DNA of 64,000 nucleotides from Curvularia sp. ZM96 (lineage: Eukaryota; Ascomycota; Dothideomycetes; Pleosporales; Pleosporaceae). Position numbers and translations under genes: made by a program. Of the stretch, positions 11,382 to 22,194 are shown one piece after another. The stretch lies in contig JAJGBQ010000004.1 of the NCBI GenBank assembly GCA_022457065.1, positions 3,906,001 through 3,970,000 of the forward strand, given 5' to 3'. Position 1 is the first letter of the stretch, and the number at the start of each line of letters is the position of its first letter. The notes under the pieces were generated by a model. That model saw only the letters and a program-made list of their open reading frames with translations. It was not told the DNA's origin and ran no database searches.

Positions 11382-12215
11382 TTAGGCGGAGGATACAATG
11401 GCACCCTCACCCAGGACCCTCGCCACTAGGATGTATAGCATCATGGTTCCGAAAACAATCCTCCACCTATTGCGACTCAGCCAGCCTTGGCCTGCATCCC
11501 GTGCTATTTGCGCGGCATCCTGAACAACCGTCGCGCTCGTGCCGGGCCGCCTTCGCAGGCCAGAAACGTCTGGCGAGCAAGGCGGGTGCTGTGCCGGTGA
11601 GGGCGCAGGCCGCGGTAAACCCGTAGCTGGATCGATGCGCTTCTCCTTCATCCACCTAAGATTCTCCTCGTCTACGTCGGGCCACTCGTGTCTGAACTTT
11701 GCGCCGCCATCGCCCGCTCTAATATTGCCGTTTTGACCGCCGGCAGCATTTCCCGAGCCGATAGCCTTTGTACCGCCACCTGTGCTGTTCCACCACCTCG
11801 TGCGCTGTGCAAAGAGTTTGCGCTCGGCATCCGAGGCTCTAACACTACCCGTTGTCATCTCCTCACTCGTCATGAAACTGAGAAGACCAGTCAGAATCGT
11901 ACTGACTTCCCAGGCGGGATTGAAACTCTTGGGGTGGAAGTCGGATATGCTTAGGCACAGTCGACTGCTGGGTTGGAAGCGGCCGGAAGGTGTGTGCATG
12001 CGAATGGCAGGCGGCGCAAAAGGATAATCGGGTGGGAAGTTGAGGGTACCCCAGTATTGGCCCCCCTCGTACGGTGTGTCTGGTGGGCCGGTAATGATGT
12101 AGTGCCACTCGAGGATGTTCCTGTCCGAGGGGTGTGCAGTGATGTAGGGCGGCGGTGATTTTGAAATGGTGGCATATTCTCTAGTGAGGCGCTTGGTGGC
12201 TGCCGGTGTCGCCAT
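11382..12215 (-). CDS. UBC6: Ubiquitin-conjugating enzyme E2, Ubc6/UBE2J type
   Basis: An intronless gene for 277 residues. The UBC fold occupies residues ~5-155: TKRLTREY at the N-terminus, EWHYIITGPPDTPYEGG, YPFAPPAIRM, and the active-site Cys at residue 87 in SSRLCLSISDFHP, the same number as in yeast Ubc6. HPKSFNPAW and the loop that follows are diagnostic of the Ubc6/UBE2J class. A long polar linker follows (Gly-rich, then Pro-rich), and the last ~25 residues form a single hydrophobic segment (IVFGTMMLYILVARVL), a C-terminal tail anchor. Known role of the family: tail-anchored E2 in the ER membrane, working with Doa10 in ER-associated degradation. It is divergently transcribed from SAM50 over 177 bp. 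Confidence 0.95.
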   Translation of the reverse strand: MATPAATKRLTREYATISKSPPPYITAHPSDRNILEWHYIITGPPDTPYEGGQYWGTLNFPPDYPFAPPAIRMHTPSGRFQPSSRLCLSISDFHPKSFNPAWEVSTILTGLLSFMTSEEMTTGSVRASDAERKLFAQRTRWWNSTGGGTKAIGSGNAAGGQNGNIRAGDGGAKFRHEWPDVDEENLRWMKEKRIDPATGLPRPAPSPAQHPPCSPDVSGLRRRPGTSATVVQDAAQIARDAGQGWLSRNRWRIVFGTMMLYILVARVLGEGAIVSSA

Positions 12216-12392
12216 GATATGTAGTTGTGAGTGTAGAAGGGTTGAAAGGAGATTGTTGACGTGTCGGTGCTATGTAATCGACGTTGATGGTCCGAAGGCA
12301 AGCGGCACGTGCGCTCCAGTCAGCTTGCGGTGGGCGAGATCAAGGTTTCTGAAATATCGCCAAGCATTGCGCACCCAGACAACTACAGCCCA
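12216..12392. promoter_or_regulatory. Bidirectional promoter UBC6/SAM50
   Basis: Only 177 bp separate the start codons of two divergent housekeeping genes, so the promoters must overlap. No TATA box is evident. Confidence 0.65.
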
Positions 12393-14084
12393 ATGGCTTC
12401 GCCGCATGAAGACGATGTAAGCGTTCCAGACATCTGTCAGTGCAGGATGACTGCTAATTGATGGCCCAGGTCTTCGAAAGGCTCAAGAACAGGACGGACC
12501 TGAACGAGCAGAAGCGACAGCAAGATGAGCTCAACGCGCGATTGCAAGCTCAACAGCAGCGGGCACAGCAGAGGCTGGGGGAATTGGTATGCATACTTTC
12601 AGGAAGAGCAATTCCAGGCCATTGCTGATGTGGTGCCAGGTCGAAGACAACACTTCGCTCCCGGTGACGATATCGTCGGTCCGCGTACTTCATGCCAATC
12701 GCACGCGGAGAAGTTTCCTCGAGCGGGTTGTCGAGCCGCTCCTCAGCGCAAACCGCACCGAGCCATACACTCTTGAGGAAGCATTGAAAGAAGTAGGCGA
12801 AGCTACCGACAAGCTCAATCGTTTCGGTACGGTCCCCCACCTGCCCGCACACTTTCACATGTCTGACAGCCAATAGGTATCTTCAAATCGCCAATCTCAG
12901 TCTACCTCGACCGACCAAACCAGACCATTGCTACTTCCTCTCCGACCGATGTCGATGTATACATCTCTGCGTATGAGCGCGGCACCTACACCATCAAGAC
13001 GGGAACTGAGGCCGGTGCTTCGGAAGCAGACGCATACGTCCACGCCGAACTTCGCAACTTGTTTGGAGGAGCAGAGACACTCAATGCACATGGATCGCTA
13101 GGTACACGAACACGCTCAGCCTACTCGCTCGCCTTTGATAGCCCGATCCTCAGCAACCCCGATCTCAAGTTCCAGGTCAACGGCTTCGCAAGCTCGACAC
13201 TAAAGAGCTGGGCAAGCCATGAAGAGGTTCTCAAGGGTGGAAATTCGAAGCTCCTTTGGAGAATGAAGAATGGGGCCACTCACGAATTCGGCTACTCAGG
13301 CATCTGGAGACAGATCACTAGCTTGGCTGAGAACGCTTCGCCCTCCGTCCGCGCCGATGCAGGCGATTCATTCAAGTCGAGCATTACGCATACCTGGATC
13401 CAGGACAAGCGTGACTATCCTCTTCTTCCTAGCAGTGGCTACATGATGAAGTCTGTGTCGGAGCTCGCAGGTTGGGGTCCCCTGAAAGGCGATACAGCCT
13501 TCTGGAAATCTGAAGTTGAGTCGCAAGTCGCACTTCCATTTGGAAACACCGGCATTACTCTTACTGCTGGCCTACGGGGAGGTCTTCTTTACCCTATGAA
13601 GTTGGCGGGTGAGGACAAATACCAGGCTTCCCGCATCAACGACCGCTTCCAGCTTGGTGGCCCGAACAACGTCCGCGGTTTCCGGCTCGCTGGACTTGGT
13701 CCCCGTGACGGTTCTGACGCGCTAGGCGGAGATATCTATGCGGCTGGTGGCGCATCACTGCTCCTCCCCATCCCACGTGTTGGCAAGGAGACACCTCTTC
13801 GTCTTCAAGCTTTCATCAATGGTGGTCGTCTTCTCGCACTCAAGAACCCCAACTCGAAGAAGGAAGATGGATCCTTTGGCAGCTCAAGCGACGTGTATGG
13901 TGCTCTCCAAAAATCATTCTCAACCCTGACGGCAGAACTCCCGAGCGCAGCGGCTGGCCTTGGACTCGTGTATGCGCATCCCGTTGCAAGGTTTGAAATC
14001 AACTTCTCTCTTCCATTGGTCATGCGCGCCAAGGAGGAGAGCAGGAAGGGTCTGAGCTTCGGAGTAGGCATCGAGTTCTTGTAG
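12393..14084 (+). CDS. SAM50: Mitochondrial outer-membrane beta-barrel assembly protein Sam50
   Basis: Exons 12393-12416, 12470-12586, 12640-12826 and 12877-14084 (introns 53, 53 and 50 nt) give 511 residues, normal for fungal Sam50. The N-terminal ~110 residues carry a charged helix rich in Gln/Arg (EQKRQQDELNARLQ) and the single POTRA-like region (VTISSVRVLHANRTR, LVEPLL-type helix, TLEEALKEVGEATDKLNRFG). The rest is a bacterial-surface-antigen/Omp85 barrel: the conserved NNVRGFR loop motif, alternating strands, and a C-terminal beta-signal ending in FGVGIEF at the very end. Role: central channel of the SAM complex that inserts porin and Tom40 into the outer membrane. Reading frames cross at every splice, so all introns are needed. 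Confidence 0.93.
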
Positions 14085-14479
14085 TCAAGCTTTGTGATGA
14101 CAGGTATAAACATGTACTAGTAGGCCTTGGCTTGGACATCAAGCGAACAGAATATTGGCATTTCTTCTACTTTCCTTATCCCTCCGCTGATAATTCTTGT
14201 GATCAGTGTTCTTTTCATAACAGCAAAGACGCAAGGTGCGACAGGTCCTGGACAACCCGAACAGCAAGTTGAAACAGGGCCGTTCAAGGCGGATCCTAGC
14301 ACTTCTCATCAGGTCATGAATGATTCGCGATTTTGATTGACCAATGTATCCAATTCCGAATTCTAATCAATAATCCTACGAAGTACGAAGTATATACCTT
14401 TGAAATCCACCATAATATGAACTGTGAAACACCCTCAGCACTGCAAGCCAACAACCCCCTTAATAACCTAAGCACCCAT
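14085..14479. other. Convergent 3' gap
   Basis: It lies between the 3' ends of SAM50 (+) and the flavin oxidase (-). It holds 3' UTRs only, and I see no gene. Confidence 0.6.
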
Positions 14480-16018
14480 TTAACTACCCACCAACTGGGG
14501 TCCCTCGAACAACTTCTTGGGATCATACGCGCTCTTTACCTTAACCAGCCTCTCATAATTGGGACCCCAGTACCTCCGGTGCGCCTCGTCCTTCGACAAA
14601 CTCGTGTCCGCATAATTGACATACATGCCAAATTGCTCATTGGGACTCGCCTTCTCAATCGCACTGACCCAGCCGTTCAAGAAGCTAAACCATTCGGGAT
14701 TGTACGTGCCATTGTTGGCGTACGTGGTGTCGTAGAACTGCATCTTGAAAAGCTTGTCGCGGTGCGGGTACGCAGTTGCATTGACGGGGACGGCAGTGAC
14801 GGCGGAATTAGCGCCACCGTGCATGTCGATGAGGAGATACCAGCCGCGGCCTTTGATGTTGCGGGCGGTGGTGAAGTAGTAGTCCGAAAGGGCGTAGATG
14901 GCTTCGGCAGACAGCGCGGGTGTCATGAGTGATTTGGCGAAGAAAGTCTCGTGGTTGTCGTAGATTTCGGGCTGAGCTAGGGGGCTAAAGGCAAAGGCGG
15001 TCAGAGTGTCGATCCAGCCTTTGGTCGAGACCTCTTTGCCTGACGTGGTGACGTTGAGCTTCCTGAGGAGCGGGTTCATGAGGGCATCGTATTTGGCGCG
15101 GCTGCCGTAGTAGACGCCGGTTAGCTGCTGGGGGAAGAAGGTGCGCATGTTGAGCTCGCTGGGCTGGTCGTGGATGGTGAAGTTTTGCAAGATGGTGAGC
15201 ATGTTGGCGAGCTGAGTGGTGTTCTGGACAGGCAGGTTGTACGAGAAGTTGATGATTTCTTCGGATGGAGTGAAGGTTTTGAACTTGAAATCGGTGACTA
15301 TGCCAATAGAGCCACTGGCTCCGCGAAGTGCCCAAAAGAGGTCCGGGTGCTCGGTTTCTGAGGCTGTGACTACACTGCTGTTGGCGAGGACAACGGTCAT
15401 GGAGATGAGTTGGTCTAGAGTCAGGCCGTGCAAGCGGGATGACAGACCGTAGCCACCACCAAGAGTAAGGCCAGAGATACCAACACTAGGATGTGACATC
15501 AGCAGACTGTTCTGGTCGTAATTGTCGGAAGCTCCAACTTACCCAGGACATGTTCCGTGACTGATGGCTTGCTTTCCTTGACTGTACAGTGCCAATGCAA
15601 TGTTGCCCAATCGTCCACCAGATCCGATGACAGCCGTGTGGGCTGCCGCATCAACTGTGACGCTGTTGAAGCGGCGCATGTCGACGATCAGATGACCATC
15701 TTCTCCTCCGAGGCCAAATGAGCCGTAACTATGGCCTCCACACTTTGCAGAGACTCGAATTCCGTTCGCAGCACCGCAGGAAACGGCATCTTGGACATTC
15801 TTGACGGTTACTGGTACAGCGTAGGAAGCAGGTGTGAAAGGCACGCGAAGATTGAACGGCTTCACCGCCTGGGTGTAGTTGGCGGTACTCTTGGCGTATA
15901 CAGGGACCTTGTGGGACGCTAGACAATCATCAAGCGCAGCTCTCTTGTCCAGTGAGAGTGCGGTCGTGGGAGAAAGAAGTGTGGCAGAAGCCAGCAGCCA
16001 CGTGAAGTAACTTTTCAT
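14480..16018 (-). CDS. Secreted FAD-linked oxidase with BBE domain (oligosaccharide-oxidase type)
   Basis: Exons 16018-15543 and 15485-14480 (intron 57 nt) give 493 residues. Seen: signal peptide (residues 1 to ~20); FAD_binding_4 fold with the His attachment site at residue 96 in CGGHSYGSFG; the Cys attachment site at residue 157 in HGTCPGVGISG; then LGGGYGLSSR; and a C-terminal BBE domain ending in NYERLVKVKSAYDPKKLF. Having both His and Cys sites marks the bicovalent-flavin (8alpha-histidyl, 6-S-cysteinyl) enzymes such as gluco- and chito-oligosaccharide oxidases and some plant berberine-bridge-like enzymes. Those fungal enzymes oxidise the reducing-end C1 to a 1,5-lactone, reducing O2 to H2O2. 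The substrate here is not proven. The gene faces a secreted lactonase across a 981-bp gap, which supports a carbohydrate substrate. Confidence 0.88.
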
Positions 16019-16999
16019 CTTGAAGGGTTGTAAAATGTGAACCGCTGCTGAGAACTGCTAGTTTTGCCAACGCCCTTCCAAGGCTTAAGTGTTTCTTGTA
16101 TACCACAAAAAGAAATTGATGATGACATCTCATATACGACATTGACCCGGTAGAGTACTGTCGTAATCACTAGAGACGAGACAAACTCCACTCTAGAGAA
16201 CTCAGTGACATAGTTTGGATAGTACTGGCCCGTGAAATCTCTTGGTTGTCCATCGGAATCATCGCATCGCGTATAGCATGACTAGGTGCTTACGCTGAAG
16301 AGAACCGTCGTTATAAAATGTCATCCAGCATAATTGAGAATCTCACCGATTTTGCGGGTGGAATGGAAACAAACTTTATTGCGCCGATGGCTTCTTGGCG
16401 TAATTGGTCGCACAAAGATTAAGCAATGACTGGTCTTTTATAACCATGTTTATAGTTGAGTGTTGCATAGCCGTGGTTGTCTACCGGCATACATGGGCGT
16501 GGGAGATGTCGGTAGTGACGCGGTTCCTGGCGAACGGTGAAGCCAAGTGAAGCCAAGAGATCTTGCATATATATGTATCCTCTATGACCTCCTATCATAG
16601 CAGCACAGGCGAAATGGAAAACCGTTTTAATTTCTCCATGATGATCCTCCCGAGAGCGGCCTACGGCCGAAACATCTGACCCCTGTCGAAACATGGCTCT
16701 AAATTGCGATATATTGTCCAGTGTATTGTCTTTAGCCGGCTTGGAGAAACAAGCACTCCGTGGAAGAATGCGACCCTGCGGGAAAGGCACACACTCAACC
16801 GAAAGCGACTTTGTTAGTGCGGGACGGCGTAGCTGCACGTTTCAGCATGACCGCTTATAATGTCACGCCCTGTTCAGCACTATGGGGCGCGATATTTGGG
16901 CGACAGTAGCGGAAATTCAAGAGGACACGCCTGGCACATACAAAATCACGCGATAGCCCTGGAATGTAACAGGCACACCAGCTCTCGCCATCATTCGCC
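16019..16999. promoter_or_regulatory. Shared divergent promoter region, oxidase/lactonase
   Basis: This 981-bp region lies between divergent start codons and has no coding frame of note. It is where common regulatory sites for the two secreted enzymes would be sought. Confidence 0.45.
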
Positions 17000-18227
17000 A
17001 TGTTGTCTTCCAACCCCCTGCTTCTACCGTTGTTCGGCAGCGTTGCAAGCGCAGCCAACCTTTGGGCTTCGCACTATTCCACCGCCACTCTCAACTATCT
17101 CAACTTTGATGGAAACTCCCTGACTTTGAAGAGCTCGGTGCCTTCAGGCAACACTTTGCCCAGTTGGCTCGAGTACGACAGCGTTGGAAAGACGTTATAC
17201 GTCGCGGACGAGGTCTTTACGGGGCAAAATGGAGGAACTTTGATGTCCTACTCGGTCGGCAACAACGGCAGCTTGCAGCTAAAAGGAAAAGGCCAGACGC
17301 CACAGGGTGTAGTTGCAACGACGCTCTACGGCGGTACGGACGGACGAAGCTTTATTGCCAATGCCCACTAGTGAGTTAAACTATTCCCCGCAGATGAGTA
17401 GCGGCTTACCTTGTAACAGCCAAACTTCGCAGTTGACGACGTTCAAGCTGCCATTGAGCGGCGGTACACCCCTTCAAACCATCAAGTACACTGGCAAGAG
17501 CGTCAATCCCTACCGACAGGAAGCTCCTCATCCGCACCATGCATTTGTGGACCCTACTGGAGACTTTTTGATTGTTCCTGATCTTGGTACTGATCTTATC
17601 CGGATTAACAAGATTGACAAAAGTTCCGGTAAGCTGACCGAGTGCGGTGCCGCAAAGCCCGTGCCTGGAACGGGACCCAGGCACGGTGCATTCTGGAGGC
17701 CATCTGGAGCTTCCTCTCGTGTGCAACGGCCAGCCGACGGCACAGTGCTCTTCATTGCCAATGAGCTCACCAACAGCATCTCTGGATGGGCTGTCTCATA
17801 TCCCTCCGGAGGATGCATGACCTTGAGCTTGAAGCAGACCCTGAACCCTTACCAAGGCAACGCTACCGCTGTGACTGGTACCAAGGTGGGCGAGGTTCGG
17901 GTCAAGGACAACTTTGTCTACATTTCCAACCGAAACGACAAGAAGTTCAACGGCAACGATTCTATCAGCCAGTTTACCATTAGTTCCACTGGCGACCTTA
18001 CTTGGACCGATCTCACGTCATCTTACGGAACCTATCCCCGTACTTTTGAAATCAACAAGGCAGGCGACTATGTAGCCATTGGCGACCAAACCACTTCCAA
18101 CGTCGCTATTGTGGCGAGAGATATTAAAACTGGAAAGTTGGGAAAGAAGGTTGGCGACCTCAAAATTCAGAGTGCCGGTCGTCCTGAGGCCGAGGATGGT
18201 CTTAGTGCGGTTGTTTGGGAGGAATAG
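17000..18227 (+). CDS. Secreted seven-bladed beta-propeller lactonase-family protein
   Basis: Exons 17000-17370 and 17420-18227 (intron 49 nt; the codon at the join is TA|C) give 392 residues. A signal peptide (LLLPLFGSVASAAN) precedes a lactonase fold: TLPSWLEYDSVGKTLYVADE, NPYRQEAPHPHHAFVDPTGDFLIVPDLG, GPRHGAFWR and the C-terminal TYPRTFEINKAGDYVAIGDQ are the repeating propeller signatures of the PF10282 family (6-phosphogluconolactonase / carboxymuconate-lactonising type). These hydrolyse or form lactones; members are cytosolic in bacteria, but this one has a secretion signal. Next to a C1-oxidising flavoenzyme, the likely role is opening an aldonolactone to the acid; that link is inference. 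Confidence 0.86.
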
Positions 18228-18627
18228 ATCTGATTAACGCTAGCGTGGCGCTGGTGTTGTGTGAATAGAGACACTTGGGAGCATGAATATATTTCCTCTC
18301 ATGCTAGGGTCTAGATTGTAAATACAGTATACTTCAATTCAAAGCTATAGTATTTCTCGATATCTGCTTGACGATTACTACCGCAAGCGTGATGTGTGAA
18401 GTGAATGGTTCGCCAAAATGCTAGAAGTGTTGTCTCATGCCTCTATACACCATTCATACTGTAGTTGTTTGCTTCGAGCAGAATTTTGAAGCTTGTTTGT
18501 TTGGCTGAATCCGTTTGTCCCTACACTACGAGTTCTCACCTCGTCATTGTCATAATTAGAAAATCGCACATGACATCTTCTGGATACAATTCTTCAAACA
18601 CTACTTCGTATAACTCCGTATCTTACA
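18228..18627. other. Gap with 3' and 5' flanks
   Basis: It carries the 3' end of the lactonase gene and the upstream region of the deaminase-like gene. No gene is seen. Confidence 0.5.
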
Positions 18628-19909
18628 ATGAAATCCGATAGATATCTCGACCTTTGCCTCGCGCAGGCTGCTAAGTCACGTCTTCGTAATCAACATGGCT
18701 CCATCGTCGTGCATGGCGGAAAGGTCATTGGAGAGGGTTACAACGCCTGGCGAGCGGGTTTTGACGGTGGAGGTACCCTGAAAACCGGCCGCCTTCCTGT
18801 TCGCTCATCGAGCGGACTATGGGCAACCGAGTCGAAGAGCAGGCTTAAACACAAACAGAGGCTCTCTGATTCAGACCAGAGCAGCAAGATGTTTACGCCC
18901 TTCGAGAACGTTGGGGGCAGCTTTTCGGACACTCCACTGTCGAGACACAGTGAGATGATGGCCATTGATTCTGCCCTCTCTGGTTCCAATAGCCTGGCGG
19001 TGTCTTCCAGAAAATCGCAATTTAAGACGTTGGGTAATCCGAAGCAGACGTTGCAACTACGACAAAAGGTCCAGTCCTATATCGAGGCAGCGTCGTGGCA
19101 TGGTCAGTTGGGCCTTCAAGGACAATTTCAAGCAAAATTATCTCAATCAAACATTAAGTCTCCGGTCACGCTATAAACATGTAAAGAACATATGCTCAAC
19201 TGAAGACAATAGTGCAAAGCGACTCCGCCCAAATGAAAAGAACCTCTCGCACCACAAAGTCGGCAACAAAAGCCGTGGCCGAACCTCGTCGGCGACACGT
19301 GCGGTTAATGCAGATGATTCGTCGCTAATTACTTCCCAGTCCAAAACGCCTGACGGTCATTCAATAGCCAAATCTTCCGCAGTACAGCCGACAGTAACGC
19401 CCAGAAAACAAGCCGGACAGTCTGTGCGTGACATTCGGAATAGAACTAGACATCCTCGATTGAACGGGGCAGATCTATATGTGACAAGGCTGGGTTGGAA
19501 AGCATGCCGCGGGGAGCCAGAGTCAGAGCCAGCGCCACCACCAACACCACCACTATCACCACTACCATCACAACCTCGCTCCTTGCACGACGAGCTGATC
19601 AATCTCGGTGAGAGAACACCAGTTCCCCCAAATGAAGAAAGCTCTCTCCAGAAGAAGAAAAGGGTTCCAATAGCGCTTTCATCAAAACCATGCTACCAGT
19701 GTATACTGTACATGGCAGACGTTGGGATCAAGCGTGTCTTTTGGACAGATGCTTCTGGAAAGTGGCAAAGAGGCATGGTGCGGGACTTGCTCGACGACAT
19801 CACCAAACTTGGCTCGAATGAGCTAAGTGATGATTTCGCGGCACCCTGCAATGTCTTTGTGACCGGTAAAGAGATCGAGATGATACAGGGCATAAAACAA
19901 AAGTGCTGA
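18628..19909 (+). CDS. Cytidine/dCMP-deaminase-fold protein with a long insert
   Basis: Two frames joined by one intron. The 5' part begins DRYLDLCLAQAAKSRLRNQHGSIVV and has the first zinc motif, HSEMMA, with His at residue 107 and Glu two residues on. The 3' part carries the second zinc motif, PCYQC (19688-19702), then MADVGIKRVFWTD, the usual strand after PCxxC. Between them lie about 200 residues of Ser/Pro/Lys-rich, low-complexity sequence (PPPTPPLSPLPS near 19540). The intron is not certain: a GTCAGT donor at 19103 with the TGAAG acceptor ending at 19205 keeps frame, giving a 103-nt intron, but nearby solutions exist. Family knowledge: the fold covers free nucleoside/nucleotide, tRNA and other deaminases; the substrate here is unknown. 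Zinc ligands are intact, so it may be active. Confidence 0.72.
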
Positions 19910-20141
19910 GCGTACTAGATGTCGCAGGCTGTGTGTGGGGTTGGCTTTGTTCATGAAAGTACGGCAGCTAATGACATGTTTTGTTCAAAGCAAACTTTCA
20001 GGGCTTGCAAGGGAATGATCACGCTTTGAGCACTTGTGACTGCGAGCAGAAAATCCTTTTCTCAAGTATCTTGGTAGGTTAACTGACCTGCAGAACAACA
20101 TCCATTTCCTTCTTCTCTCCACCAGCATTCTCGCAGCAACT

Positions 20142-20726
20142 ATGGGGGAAAAAGTCGCGTTTCTCGACACGGTGATAAACCTGCCTTCCTCAACATCAGC
20201 ACACTACGCACACATTGTTCACCTAGGGTCCAAAGGCAGATCGATGGCACGCCTTAAGGATGCAATCGTCACCGTGGTATTCAACGTCTGTCCGAATGAG
20301 CTGCCCACATTCTTAGACTGGAAAGTCAAGGATTTCAGACTTGTACAAACAGCAATACGTAGGCAACCTTCAGCCCAGCTAATCATTTGTAGGAGAGGGC
20401 GCAAAGTGACTGTAAGTATTTCCACGCTTTCTTTCCAAAAGCAGCAAAATCAATTTCTAACAACCATTGTTCAGTTAGGATTAGAAGAGAACCTCTTTCG
20501 ATTTGTACCAGAAAAGATTGTTAAACAGACTGTTTCCCACCTAGAGGTTGGTGATGACGGCACTTGGAAGATTTCATACGCTTTGGAAAACGATTCCTCT
20601 GAGCGCACATGGCGGGATGTCTGGGAGAAGATTGCTGATTGCGACTCCGAGAGCAGTATCGATTGGCCCTCTGGGATTATCTCTAGAGACAAGTACGGAT
20701 GCTTGATTCATGGTGCATGCCAGTGA
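20142..20726 (+). CDS. Unrecognised protein, paralog A of a tandem pair
   Basis: Probable exons 20142-20411 and 20475-20726 around a 63-nt intron (GTAAGT donor, TTCTAAC branch, TTCAG acceptor). The intron is 3n and stop-free, so the unspliced frame also reads through; spliced, 173 residues. Conserved with the next gene: (H)AHI-L near the start, LKDAIVTVV, then LPTFLDWKV--F, an (Q)L-I-R-G--V block just before the intron, and after it VSHLEVGDDGTWKI, then W-DVW. No signal peptide, no membrane segment and no known domain were seen. The role is unknown. Confidence 0.7.
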   Translation: MGEKVAFLDTVINLPSSTSAHYAHIVHLGSKGRSMARLKDAIVTVVFNVCPNELPTFLDWKVKDFRLVQTAIRRQPSAQLIICRRGRKVTVSISTLSFQKQQNQFLTTIVQLGLEENLFRFVPEKIVKQTVSHLEVGDDGTWKISYALENDSSERTWRDVWEKIADCDSESSIDWPSGIISRDKYGCLIHGACQ

Positions 20727-21335
20727 CAGAAACGATTCTTGAGAAGTGCATGCGAGAATAGGGGCGCTTCACTTCGGTCTTGTCACTGAAGAGATGAGTG
20801 ATGATCCTGCAGTCGATCGGGAGGAGTTTGGAGAGGATAGAGTTGAACAGTTATTTGCACAGTCTTTGGAGTAATCATTCCACGTGTGCAAACCGGGTTT
20901 TTACATCATGTCCCTCTGTGTTTGTCTGATGGTAGTAGATATGAGGTTTTTGCTCCAGGCATGAAGCGGTAGACCTAGCGAGATCGCATCCTCATGATAT
21001 GCCGTGTATCTCCGTTAGCTCTCATCGATCCCATCACCGGTGCTAATACTCACCAGCGCATATTATCGCGGCAGACGCTCGCATAGTAAACACGACCTGT
21101 CGTCTTTCAATACTCTTACCTCTATTCCTCTCTAGGATCTCACACTTCGCAGCTCACCTTTCATCAACCTCATCGCTCACCAACTCACACCAACTACTGT
21201 TGTACTCATATATCAAGCAGCACCGCCTATAAGCTCTAGATGACACAACTCTAATTTGAAAGCTCAAAACCTCAAAGCTTCAACCTCAAGCCTCCAATTC
21301 GGTTCCTTTCAAAAGTCCATTCAAACACCGTCAAG
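20727..21335. other. Gap between tandem paralogs
   Basis: It contains a CACGTG hexamer at about 20881. Short pyrimidine-rich runs precede the next start. No gene is seen. Confidence 0.4.
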
Positions 21336-22194
21336 ATGCCAATCCCCAACACCATTACCACAACGGGCCCAGAAACCTCCGACGCGGCTCCATCTTCTGC
21401 AAACAGCAGCATGCCAGCCTCTGCAATCAATAGTAGCACTCCGCCATCCCCAACGAAGAGCGATTCAGCCAACACCAGCACTTCGACATCACCTACCGAC
21501 TGCGAGTCTACCACCACCACCAAGGACAATAACAAGGCCAATGATAGAAACAACAGCAGCATCTACACCACCGCCTTCCCAGGCCTACCCCCAAACAACT
21601 CCTCCTCCCACGCCCACATCCTCTCCCTCTCCACCCTCTCCAACAGTACTCCGTCCCAGGTCAGCCTCCAAGACGCCGTCGCAACAACCCTCTACCACAC
21701 CACTCCCACGCTACTTCCCTCCTTCCTCGACCCAACCGTCCCCGTATTCAAAGCCGTGTTCTGCGAGAAGAAAGGCAGCAGTGGTAAGAAGCAGCTAGTA
21801 ATCTGGCGCAAGGGCGTTGAAGTCTTGGTACATTTCGCCTCCCCCTTCTGCGTCGTCAAAGCAGCTATCTAACCCCTTTCCCCCCTGGGGAAACAAAATA
21901 TAGATCGGCACCTACACCGCACATACGTCCCCTAAGCGCCTCTACTTCTCGCACGTCGCCGGCTACTTGATCGGATACGACGGCCGGTGGCACTTGCGTG
22001 CTACGGCTGGCAATGCGTGGGTTGGAGCGAACCGATGGACGGATGTGTGGACGGGCAAGTTTGAGTGTCTTGGGGGAGTGGAGAGGATGGAGGTTGAGAC
22101 TGAGGAAGAAGAGATGGAGGGTAGGGCCAGGAAGTTGGCAAGGAGTGTGTTGGAGGAGAGATTTTGGTGTGGAGGGGTGGATGTGAAGATGTGA
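21336..22194 (+). CDS. Unrecognised protein, paralog B of a tandem pair
   Basis: Exons 21336-21827 and 21904-22194 (intron 76 nt, GTACAT donor, TATAG acceptor) give 260 residues. The first ~85 residues are Ser/Thr/Pro/Asn-rich and absent from paralog A. The rest matches A: SHAHILSLS, LQDAVATTLY, LPSFLDPTVPVFKAVF, KQLVIWRKGVEVL, then after an intron at the same place IGTYTAH, VAGYLIGYDGRWHL, W-DVW--KFEC, and a longer acidic tail (EVETEEEEME). The shared intron position and about 1-kb spacing show local duplication, followed by strong divergence. The function is unknown. Confidence 0.75.

Noticed and set aside
14480..18227. Secondary-metabolite or biosynthetic cluster around the oxidase, MFS carrier and monooxygenase
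   Set aside because: No polyketide synthase, NRPS, terpene synthase or pathway regulator; genes between are housekeeping.
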